From contig JAKLJX010000009.1 of NCBI GenBank assembly GCA_023150945.1, forward strand, positions 1-64,000: a stretch of DNA of 64,000 bases, given 5' to 3'. The position numbers and the translations under genes are program-made. Below, one piece after another: positions 16,806 to 24,823 of this stretch. This DNA comes from a bacterium (GTDB lineage: Bacteria > Zhuqueibacterota > Zhuqueibacteria > Zhuqueibacterales > Zhuqueibacteraceae). Numbering within the stretch: the first letter of the stretch is position 1; each line of letters begins with the position of its first letter. The notes under the pieces are model-generated. The model was given only the letters and a program-made list of their open reading frames with translations. It searched no databases and was not told the origin of the DNA.

Positions 16806-17198
16806 TGCCTTCTCCAAGCTGATGCATTGTTACCCTGCTATGCCGAATGCGGTCAAGCCGCAGTTCAAGTGGAGCCGCGGAGAGCGCGGAGTTTTAGAAT
16901 CAAGAAGGTCCTTCTCGGCAGTCTCCGCGTCTCGGCGGTGAGTTTTTGAGGTGAATAACACGACAGCGTGCCCAAGTTTTCACAAGATCCTCACTGAATG
17001 ACAGTGGTGGTGGATGCCTCGTGCGAGACGAAAGTGTACGAATCGGCCTTATTGCTGCCCGCGGGCTTCAGAATTCAGCTTGTCTGAAATCTGGCGTAGG
17101 CGGATGAGAAGACTGAAGTCAAACCTTCTCTTTGCTTGCCTTTGCGACTTGGCGTTTCTGCAAGCGCTTTTGCCTTCTTTGGTTCCGGCTCTTTCGGG
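16806..17198. other. Intergenic gap between the two tandem glycosidases, filled with repeats
   Basis: About 390 bp. 16868-16948 is an imperfect inverted-repeat element (CCGCGGAGAGCGCGGAG ... CTCCGCGTCTCGGCGG) that recurs at 20300-20385. 16950-17099 is a copy of the dispersed repeat also present at 20533-20689. The two elements occur in the same order and orientation in both places. No gene is supported. Confidence 0.7.
16950..17099. repeat. Dispersed repeat, long form copy 1
   Basis: About 150 bp, closely similar to 20533-20689: GTGCCCAAGTTTTCACAAGA, a GGT-rich stretch, CTCGTGCGAGAC, GTGTACGAATCGG, and TTATTGCTGCCCGCGGGCTT. The copies differ in the number of GGT units. CTCGTGCGAG and GCCCGCGGGC are small palindromes within it. 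Confidence 0.85.
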
Positions 17199-19805
17199 TC
17201 ATGGTTTGCGCAGCACGATTCGCATTGGCTTGCCCCAGGGTATCTTCATGGTCGCGGGCAAAGGCTTGCCGCGGCTGTCGTGAAAGCCTTGCTGCTGCAA
17301 GCCGTGCAGCGTCAAAATGAGATCACCCGCTTGCGGACCGCGCCGCGAGTCAACCTGCACCGCGCCGGTGTTGCCTGCCGGCGAAATTTCAACCGCGACC
17401 GAAACCGTGCCGAAGCTGGTCAAGGCCTCGCGCAATGCGAGGTGCGCGCCGGCGCGGTACCATTGCGGCGGCACACCGGCAAGCAGCTCGACGTGATTCT
17501 CCCGTTCATACATGAGCAGATGCAGCGCCAGATTCACGAAGTAGGCACTGGCTTCCGCGTTGGAGATGTCGCCCGTCGTGCCCGTGCCGGCGCTGCGGAG
17601 ATGCTGCTCTTCCACCCACACACCCAGGGGATTGGCGTGATTGGCGAGCGCATACATCATGGCGTGGGCGCCGGCATAGTCGCGCCGCCAAATGAGCGTC
17701 AGCGCGTGCATGCCGCCGAACCATGACCACACGCCGTTCTTCAGCCAGCCGGTGTCAACCACCAGCCCTTGCTGCAGGGTGTGCTGCAGCAGGTTGAGAT
17801 TGGCGGTGATCACCGAATCCAAAAAAGTTCCGCGCGCTTGAAAGCAGCGGCCATAACGCAGTGGCACCAGCAATCCCCACTGGCCGCGCTGCGGTGGCGC
17901 GGTCGTGGCCGTATCAGCCACCGTCACCGGCAAATACCAATTGCCGAGTCGATCGCGGCGCAGGTCCCGGCGCGCGGCGGCCTGAAACGAAGCCATGAAC
18001 TCATCCAGCAGGCGCTGCCACGCCTCTGCTTGCTGCGGTTGATCGAGCCAGCGGGCGGCTGCAATCGCCTTTTCCAGTCCGAGGAAAGCGAACATCACGC
18101 TGCTGAAGTCGGAGATGGTGCCGGAGATGCCGCCATCGAGAAAACCGCCGGGCATCAGGCCGTGGTTTTTGGCCGTGGGATCGGCGAGCGTTTGTGCGCG
18201 CGCGGCCTGCAGCCAAGCCATGCCTTTTTCGATCTTGTCAAAATGCCGCGCCAGCCACTCCCGATTGTTGGTCAATTGCGCATGCCAGACCAGCGTGTAG
18301 ACGAACAACGCGGTTTCGGAGAGTTGCGGATGCGGCTGCATCACGCGAATCTGGCCGTTGGCTTGTTGATACGGCAGCACGCTTTCGATGAAGCGCCGCA
18401 CGGTGGCAGTGTCGCCCAACGTTGCCAGTGGCTCCCCCATGAGCAAAAGGTCGAACGTGAACAAACCGCGATACACGCTGGGGCCGGGCTGAAACTGCGG
18501 CCGGCCGTCGATGATCTCAGCGACTTGGTATTGATTGCGCAAGTTGGCCTCGAGCACATACTGCAGGCCCGCGTCCGCCAGCTTGATTTTTCCGAATGGA
18601 ATCAGATCAGTAGACGGCCACCACGCGGCACTGCGCCGGCGGGCTGCTTCCAAATCGGGAAAGGCCGGCGTCGCGGCGCCGGGAACTTGGCCATGCAGCA
18701 CGATCAACTCGGCGTGGCGCGTGCCCCGCGGCAGTTCCAGCAGCCACTGCTTGTCCTTCTGCGTGGCGGAGATTGCTGCGGGACGTGACATCAGATAAGG
18801 ACGGCCCTCGTTGCGCAGCATGCCTGCGGCTGCATCAAAAGTCAGCGAGCGCGGTGTGTGAATGGCAATGAGAGCCGGCCGCTCAGCGCTGTCGAAATCA
18901 GCGAGCAGGGCATCCACGCGCGGGCTGGGCTTCTGCGCCTGCAATTCGCGGCCGCAATCGAAATAAACCTCCGCCTGCGCGGAAAGCTCACCGCGCAGAA
19001 TTGCCTGCGGATCGGGATTCGTCTGCGCCGGGAAGATCCAGAAGGCGTTGAGATAGACGTTCGGGTCGGGACTGTTCGGGGAAGCATGGACTTCAATGGC
19101 AAGCTCGCCGTCGCGATTCACATCTTCAGCCGCAAACAGGAAAACATACGGCTGATTCTTGCGGCCCTCCTCGACCGGATCGATCGTGCGCAGCGCAGCG
19201 CCTTCGACGCGCAGATCGAACAGCCGGCTGCCTTTGTTCTTTCCACCTTCGCAAATGCCCAGGGCAACCGTCTTGCTGGCGCCGGCAGCCACGCGCACGC
19301 GGTATTGCACCGGCCGGATGGTGCCCCAGGCAACATTGCGAAATGCGGGGTCCGCCGGCACGATCGGGGCGGCCCAGCCCGCGCCGCCGGCAATGCCGTG
19401 CAGCCGGCGCACCGTGCCGTCATCATAAGCGCTCGACGGAATCTCAAACGGCTCGGGCACCAGCGCAAAGGCATGTTGCTGGAAGCGCAGCGTGCCGCTG
19501 CCCAACTCCGTGGTCGCGATCGGCGCGCGGCTGTCGGCAAAATACTGGCGCGTCACCGGCAGCAGCGTATCCTGCACGCCGAAGGTGATTTCCGTAAGCG
19601 GCACGGCATAGGGACCACCGGGTCCGAAATCATAACCCAAGCCGCCACCGGGCGTAACCACGGTTTTCAGCCAATCATAAGGCAGGCAAATGGCAGTGTA
19701 ATGCCGGCTGGGAGAATAACGAAAATCGACGGTCTGTTCTTGGGCGTGCAGGATCGCAGCGCAAAGCAGGAAAGCAAGCAGCGATCCAATTCGCGCAGGG
19801 GTCAT
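17199..19805 (-). CDS. Secreted six-hairpin glycosidase, tandem paralogue B
   Basis: 868 residues from the ATG at 19805, with GAGGAA upstream. Signal peptide MTPARIGSLLAFLLCAAILHAQ. It aligns with the neighbouring paralogue along its whole length (for example TAICLPYDWLKT versus NAICLPDDWQKT; QVAEIIDGRPQFQPGPSVYRGL; VDTGWLKNGVWSWFGG; WVEEQHLRSAGTGTTGDISNA). Where paralogue A has LWMHDVVYAIEAA this one has LFTFDLLLMGEPL, keeping the Asp but changing its surroundings, so specificity or activity probably differs. Product class as for paralogue A; a tandem duplication followed by divergence is the simplest explanation. Confidence 0.75.
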   Translation of the reverse strand: MTPARIGSLLAFLLCAAILHAQEQTVDFRYSPSRHYTAICLPYDWLKTVVTPGGGLGYDFGPGGPYAVPLTEITFGVQDTLLPVTRQYFADSRAPIATTELGSGTLRFQQHAFALVPEPFEIPSSAYDDGTVRRLHGIAGGAGWAAPIVPADPAFRNVAWGTIRPVQYRVRVAAGASKTVALGICEGGKNKGSRLFDLRVEGAALRTIDPVEEGRKNQPYVFLFAAEDVNRDGELAIEVHASPNSPDPNVYLNAFWIFPAQTNPDPQAILRGELSAQAEVYFDCGRELQAQKPSPRVDALLADFDSAERPALIAIHTPRSLTFDAAAGMLRNEGRPYLMSRPAAISATQKDKQWLLELPRGTRHAELIVLHGQVPGAATPAFPDLEAARRRSAAWWPSTDLIPFGKIKLADAGLQYVLEANLRNQYQVAEIIDGRPQFQPGPSVYRGLFTFDLLLMGEPLATLGDTATVRRFIESVLPYQQANGQIRVMQPHPQLSETALFVYTLVWHAQLTNNREWLARHFDKIEKGMAWLQAARAQTLADPTAKNHGLMPGGFLDGGISGTISDFSSVMFAFLGLEKAIAAARWLDQPQQAEAWQRLLDEFMASFQAAARRDLRRDRLGNWYLPVTVADTATTAPPQRGQWGLLVPLRYGRCFQARGTFLDSVITANLNLLQHTLQQGLVVDTGWLKNGVWSWFGGMHALTLIWRRDYAGAHAMMYALANHANPLGVWVEEQHLRSAGTGTTGDISNAEASAYFVNLALHLLMYERENHVELLAGVPPQWYRAGAHLALREALTSFGTVSVAVEISPAGNTGAVQVDSRRGPQAGDLILTLHGLQQQGFHDSRGKPLPATMKIPWGKPMRIVLRKP

Positions 19806-20532
19806 GGCATTCCTCAAATCATCATTCAGCAATCGTATCTGTCCGGTACCGCGAGGCGCGGCCGTTGATCAAAAGCGCGGCGACTGAATCCACAGGCGAA
19901 GATGCGAGAATCGCATGAATGCGACTCTCGCCCGTTGGGTCATGAGGCGCTCGAAGTCAGAACAGAATTCCAAAGAATTTTTGGATAGACAACGTTACGT
20001 TAGAAAACTCACGCCGTAACGCATCAGTTTGCGATTCAAAGAAAATCGCCAACGGATAGAAACAACCCAACCGATGGAATAGAATTGTATCGGCTGGAAA
20101 GCCTCTCTGCTTTTGAGGCAACAATTTCTCTTTGCAGCAGCCAACTTCCCCTCTCCTGATCAAGAGAGGGGAGTTGCGGGCAATCTTCTGACTCGCTTTC
20201 TTCCCTCTCTCTCCAGAGCTGGGGCTGGGGGAAGAGAGTTGTCAGGTCAGGGCGCGCAAAGTCAGAATAAAATTCTGAAAGATTTTTGACCACAAAGCAA
20301 CCGCTTGCACCGCGGAGCAGCGCGGAGTTTTGAAATCAAGAGAGTCCTTCTCGGCGTTCTCCGTGTCTTCGCGATGAGCTTTTATTGAGTTTTGTATAAA
20401 TAAATGGAACCGTAACGCAATACTTGGCTTGCTGTCATTCAGGAGGAATCTCTTTTCAATCCAGCATAGTACTCAATTTCAAAAAGATGCTTCCAGCAAG
20501 ACATTTGCCTTTTACTTTTGCAAACATCAATA

Positions 20533-20689
20533 AGGTGAATGACACGGCAGGGTGCCCAAATCTTCACAAGATCCTCACTGGATGACGGTGGTGGTGGTGG
20601 TGGATACCTCGTGCGAGACAACCGTGTACGAATCGGGCTTATTGCTGCCCGCGGGCTTCAGAATTCAGCTTGTTTGAGATCTGGCGTAG
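20533..20689. repeat. Dispersed repeat, long form copy 2
   Basis: Second long copy; the GGT run is expanded (five units against three at 16985), and otherwise differences are scattered substitutions. The last 60 bp (GTACGAATCGG to CTGGCGTAG) are almost unchanged. Confidence 0.85.
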
Positions 20690-20704
20690 TCTCTTGTGGA
20701 CGGC

Positions 20705-20775
20705 TGTTGCAACCAATGGATTCGCGGTTGCAACACTGCCCCACCAGGGGGCAGGACGACGAACCTGCACACGCA
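20705..20775. repeat. Intergenic repeat with conserved hairpin, copy 1
   Basis: Matches 32409-32480 closely: ATTCGCGGTTGCAAC, then a hairpin TGCCCC-ACCAG-GGGGCA, then CGAACCTGCACACGCAT. The stem is identical and the loop differs by one base between copies. Function unknown. Confidence 0.8.
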
Positions 20776-20891
20776 TTTCAAAAACGCTGTAGTGCTTTCG
20801 TGTCTTGGGGGCAAGATTTGGTTCCGGCCTGTTCGAGTTGGGTATTAGCTGTCTTTAGACGGCTTGCATGTTTTGGCCAGACGATTAATCG

Positions 20892-23294
20892 TCAGACGCC
20901 GAAGCGCGCCAACGCGCTGGCGAGCACGCCGAATTGATCGGTCAACAAGCCTTCATAGCCGCAGGGCCGATCGTCCCAGAAGCGCCAGTCCACCCCGCTT
21001 TTGTTGCCGCCAAACACCAGGCCGCGCGCCAGGCCTTCGCACAAGCGGCTGAGCAGCTCGTCGGCCTCGGCTTTCATGCCGACGCAATAGAGCGCGTTGA
21101 CGAAATGCCGGGACTGCGCCATGGTGCGGCCGCCGTTTTGATAATAACCCAGCGGATAGCCCTGCATGATGTCGGCGAGATCGGCGTCAGGAATATGCCA
21201 GAGATTGCCCGGCAAGCCCAGCAGCGGATCAGGCATGGCCACGCGCTTGGTTTCCTGCCACAAGCGCGCCATGATCACGCGCGCCTCCTCGACATCCAGC
21301 AAGCCGCAGCTCACCGCCGCGCCGTTGACAAAGAGAAAAGCATAATCATGCAGCTTGTTCTCGGCGCAACGCCAGCCTGCCAGCCAGCCGGTTTTCGGAT
21401 TGTAAAACGCCGGGCGAAAGTTCTGGCGCAGCTCGGCAGCCCATTCCGCGAGGCCGGCGCCAAGCTCAGCGGCTTCCAGTTTGGGCAGAATTTCGGCGAG
21501 CACGATCAACGCGCGATAGAGAATCGCGTTCGAGAAGGCATCCTTCCAGCCAAAGGATACGACATCGAACCAGCAGGTACTCCATTGACTCGTGCCGCTC
21601 ACACCGGTGCGATAGCGGCTCTCGATCAAGCCGTCGCCATCGAGGTCGCGGCCCCGCATCTTTGCCAATTGCCGCTGAATCGGCGCGCGATAATCGCGCA
21701 ACCAGGTTGTGGTGCCGGAATGTTGCAGGTATTCCCCGAGTCCCAGCAAACAAGCCGCGCCGGTGAGCAGATATTCGTCTTCGGCTTCGTGAAAAACGCC
21801 GTGTTGCAGCATGTTGCCGCTGGTGTAGCCCTGGCCGCCGTCGAGCCAGCGTTCGAGCGAATCGCGCAGCATATCGACCGCGTGCAAATGCGGCAGCAGC
21901 TTTGGCATGCGCGTCGTGAGAGCCGACCAGTTGTCCATACAAATCGGGCAGTGCATGGAGGCGCCGTTGTTGCTGAAAGTCGCGGTGTCGGGGCGGTAGG
22001 TGAGTGCGGTGAAGGCGCATTTCTGCAGCGCCGCCACGACCGGGATTGGGGTGTCTTCTGCCGTGGGCAGATCAGGCCGGGCGAGCACGAAGTGCAGCTC
22101 GCATTCGAATTTTCCGGCGGGCAAAAGATAGTGGCCTTCGGGTTGGGGAATTTCACCGAGCTTGAGCTCGCCGGTGGTCATGTCCAGCGGGCGAAAGGCA
22201 TCGCAGCGCCACAGCGCGTGGCCGTTGCTGGCTGCGAGGCGCAGCGTGCCGAAGCGCGGAGCATGCAGCAACGCGGGCAACTCCAGCAGGCCGGTTTCTC
22301 CGGCGCGCGTGATCTTGCCGATAAAATGCGCCGGGGAAACCGTCGGCCGCAAGCTCATGAGCCAGGCACTGCTGTACCAGGCATGGATCTCGCGTGAAGC
22401 CGAGCGGGAAGCGTACAGGATAAGACGATCTTCTTCGATTTCCCAACACAGACGATACTGCTGGCCCGCCTCCGGCAGCGCCAGCTCATACTCCACGCGA
22501 TTGCCCTGTACCCGCGTGACACCCTGCACCTCATAGCGCAGCGTGGGCGCGGCCAGCGGCCGGGAAGCGAGCGGATGCAGCATCACGCCTTGCGGAAAAC
22601 TTCCCGCCTGCTGGAACAAAATGCTGTGTGAGGTGAGGCCGCCGCCGTATTCATCGATGCCGAGATGAGAAAAGCCGGCGCGATTCAAATAGAAACCGAC
22701 TTGCAGAAAGCGTGTGCGATAGCGGACTTCACCATGGCTGCGCTCGGCGGTCACGCCCGGCGGCAAACCTGTCAGGGCAACCCTCTCGGTCGCGAGCGTG
22801 CGTTCCTGCCGTGGCGCCAGGCCGGTGGGCATTTCGCCTTCGAGCAGGAACGCGCCGGAAACCAAATTCCACGAAGGCCACCAATTGTCGATGCCGCAGC
22901 GCCGCACTTCCAGCATTGCGGCCGAGGTGATCACATCGCCGAGATCGAACCACAGCACCTCGCCAGCCGCGGGCGAAGCAAGCTCGCTTGCTTGCAGATG
23001 CACGCGCCAGCGGCCCTCCTGCCAGAGCAACACGCGAAAGGAAGTCACCCAATCCAGGTCTTGATAGCTGCCGCATTTGTGATAGCCCTGCGCCGGCCGC
23101 ACGCCGAGACGCTGCAGCTTGGCGGGACCGTGGCACTGCAGCACCCGCGCGTGAATGATGCGGCGAACCGGCGCCTGCGCCTCGCCCGCCAGCGGCGCGG
23201 TCCACAACGCGCGGCAAAACGAGAGGCGCGGATGCGAAAACAAATCACCCATCGGCGGCGTGTGATCCGCCGCCTGCAGCAAATCCATCGTCAT
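20892..23294 (-). CDS. Cytosolic six-hairpin glycosidase-like protein
   Basis: 800 residues; ATG at 23294 with AAGGTGA 8 nt upstream. No signal peptide. The N-terminal 400 residues are beta-sandwich-like (sugar-binding or mutarotase-like modules); the C-terminal 350 are an alpha/alpha toroid with HCPICMDNWSALTTRMPKL, GQGYTSGNMLQHGVFHEAEDEY, DLDGDGLIESRYRTG, STCWFDVVSFGWKDAFSN and YYQNGGRTMAQSRHFV. DxDGDGxxE and the WxD-like patterns occur in several inverting glycosidase families with this fold. It is probably an intracellular enzyme trimming imported oligosaccharides; I cannot name the family or substrate. Confidence 0.65.
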   Translation of the reverse strand: MTMDLLQAADHTPPMGDLFSHPRLSFCRALWTAPLAGEAQAPVRRIIHARVLQCHGPAKLQRLGVRPAQGYHKCGSYQDLDWVTSFRVLLWQEGRWRVHLQASELASPAAGEVLWFDLGDVITSAAMLEVRRCGIDNWWPSWNLVSGAFLLEGEMPTGLAPRQERTLATERVALTGLPPGVTAERSHGEVRYRTRFLQVGFYLNRAGFSHLGIDEYGGGLTSHSILFQQAGSFPQGVMLHPLASRPLAAPTLRYEVQGVTRVQGNRVEYELALPEAGQQYRLCWEIEEDRLILYASRSASREIHAWYSSAWLMSLRPTVSPAHFIGKITRAGETGLLELPALLHAPRFGTLRLAASNGHALWRCDAFRPLDMTTGELKLGEIPQPEGHYLLPAGKFECELHFVLARPDLPTAEDTPIPVVAALQKCAFTALTYRPDTATFSNNGASMHCPICMDNWSALTTRMPKLLPHLHAVDMLRDSLERWLDGGQGYTSGNMLQHGVFHEAEDEYLLTGAACLLGLGEYLQHSGTTTWLRDYRAPIQRQLAKMRGRDLDGDGLIESRYRTGVSGTSQWSTCWFDVVSFGWKDAFSNAILYRALIVLAEILPKLEAAELGAGLAEWAAELRQNFRPAFYNPKTGWLAGWRCAENKLHDYAFLFVNGAAVSCGLLDVEEARVIMARLWQETKRVAMPDPLLGLPGNLWHIPDADLADIMQGYPLGYYQNGGRTMAQSRHFVNALYCVGMKAEADELLSRLCEGLARGLVFGGNKSGVDWRFWDDRPCGYEGLLTDQFGVLASALARFGV

Positions 23295-23539
23295 ACAAAA
23301 TCACCTTGAGAGAACGAAGAGGCTTGCGATCGTTGGAAACGCGCATACCTACGCATGCCGAATGTTGAGGCACCGTGAACCGCCGGACTTTTGGCCATTC
23401 ATCACTTTGTCATTTCGATGGGAACCTTCCTCACGTTGTCGTTCCCGCCGCTTCATCGTCAGGCTGATTCGTCGTGCTTCAGCCATTGCCCGCCGTTTTG
23501 CAGCGCCGGGAATCTTCATCTCCTTCCCTTCCGGTGCGC

Positions 23540-24367
23540 TCACGCGAGATAGCCGTAATACCGCAACAACTCGAGCGCGCCCGGCTCGCGTTCGAAGGCG
23601 GCGAGGGCCGCCGCATGCTTTTCCTCGCGCCAACGCCCGATCGACCGGTCATTCATTTTTTGGGCGGGATTGAACCAGGCGATGCTTTCCTTCACCCGCG
23701 CGGTTTCCGGATATTGCAGAAAGGCAGCGGTGAAATCTTCCTCGATGAAACGGCAGAGGCGGCGCAGGGTGGCTTCATAGTCGCGTACCAGCTCTTCATA
23801 GCGCACGGTGAGAACTTGCGGGTGGTCTTCCCAACGCCGGCCGGCAGCAACGTCCATCACCCAGCGATGCGGGGTGACCCAATAGCGCGTGGGGTCATTG
23901 GGATGCACCGAGGTGACCACGTCACGGCCGTCGCGCACGAGATGAATCAAGCGCACGCCCTTGCCGAAATGCTGCAGAATGCGGCCGAAGTAGATCACAT
24001 TGCGCGGCGTCTTTTCGCACCAGCGCGTGCAGCTCGCGGGAATCTCGTGTTCCCGCAAGTAGCCGTAGATTCGCCCAAGCTCGAAAGGCGCGTCGAGATC
24101 GGGCGTGCGATTGTAAAGCCCGTCGGCGCCATAGCCGTCGCGGCATAGGGCGGTCGTCTCGATGTCGATCGCAAAGAGGCGGGGATGGCAGGAAAGGATC
24201 GACAGCAGCAAGGTGGTGCCGGAACGGCCGCAGCCGCCGATCACGATGGGCCGGCGGCTGAGCTGCCGAATGCGGCGGGCCTGCGGCCACGCGGCGCGGC
24301 GGTAAAGCTCGAGTGTCGCACGCCAGTTGGCGCGCTGCCAGGAGAGAGATTTCAACAGACGTTGCAT
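23540..24367 (-). CDS. Sulfotransferase family protein
   Basis: 275 residues. The PAPS 5'-phosphosulfate loop is GGCGRSGTTLLLSIL (44-58) and the 3'-phosphate segment is HLVRDGRDVVTSVHPND in the middle, followed by RYEELVRDYEATLRRLCRFI, the standard C-terminal signature. Such enzymes transfer sulfate from PAPS to sugars, lipids or proteins. It is cytosolic or membrane-peripheral with a basic N-terminus. It stands alone on this strand between the cytosolic glycosidase and a possible MITE. A sulfate-adding enzyme within a glycan-degradation region is unexpected; it may decorate the cell's own polysaccharide. Confidence 0.88.
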   Translation of the reverse strand: MQRLLKSLSWQRANWRATLELYRRAAWPQARRIRQLSRRPIVIGGCGRSGTTLLLSILSCHPRLFAIDIETTALCRDGYGADGLYNRTPDLDAPFELGRIYGYLREHEIPASCTRWCEKTPRNVIYFGRILQHFGKGVRLIHLVRDGRDVVTSVHPNDPTRYWVTPHRWVMDVAAGRRWEDHPQVLTVRYEELVRDYEATLRRLCRFIEEDFTAAFLQYPETARVKESIAWFNPAQKMNDRSIGRWREEKHAAALAAFEREPGALELLRYYGYLA

Positions 24368-24476
24368 CGATGTTCCAAAACGAAATCGGACCTCATCATT
24401 TCACCGCCGGGACGCGGTGATCGCAAAGTGAGATTTCCAAAATTCCCGGCGGACTTTGCGTTTCTGTGGTGGCCGT

Positions 24477-24773
24477 TAATACTACAACGTCAAGTATACT
24501 CTGTCTTCTTCAGAAGGCCAGCTCGACCCCGACGGGGTCGCATGGAATAGCCCGCGGGCAGCGCCCCGGGAGCAAATAGGATTTGTCGCATTTAGCCCTG
24601 CAAGGGCGGTATTCCTGGCGTGGTTCTATGGCGCACCGGCGGGGCTTGGTGATTTCTCCTGATTACAGCTTTCCCAGGGCGATGCCCTTCGCTGCTACCT
24701 TTCGCCCCCTTGGGGCTGTTTGTCTGCGCAATAGAATTCGACTGAACGTTGTAGTACTAACGATGTAGTATTA
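24477..24773. mobile_element. MITE-like element with inverted ends
   Basis: About 300 bp. The left end TAATACTACAACGT (24477-24490) is the reverse complement of the right end, which occurs twice in tandem with one change each (24746-24759 and 24760-24773). The inside has GACCCCGACGGGGTCGCATGG and several GC hairpins, no transposase and no long frame. It fits a non-autonomous miniature element or a palindromic intergenic repeat. Flanking target duplication could not be identified with certainty. Confidence 0.55.
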
Positions 24774-24823
24774 AGCACAAATCCGAATCCTGCCAGTCCT
24801 ACCGAGAAAAATCACGCGCAAGC

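Larger units (their letters stand above)
19806..20891. other. 1.1-kb intergenic repeat-rich region
   Basis: Contains, from left: AT-rich sequence; a hairpin CCCCTCTC-8 nt-GAGAGGGG at 20148-20171; a second purine/pyrimidine block to 20240; an inverted-repeat element at 20300-20385 shared with 16868-16948; the dispersed repeat at 20533-20689 shared with 16950-17099; and 20705-20775, shared with 32409-32480. Short open frames here translate these repeats. No gene is supported. Confidence 0.7.

Noticed and set aside
20036-20293. Short minus-strand frames in the 1.1-kb repeat region
   Set aside because: Cover hairpin and repeat DNA; no start signal or homology.
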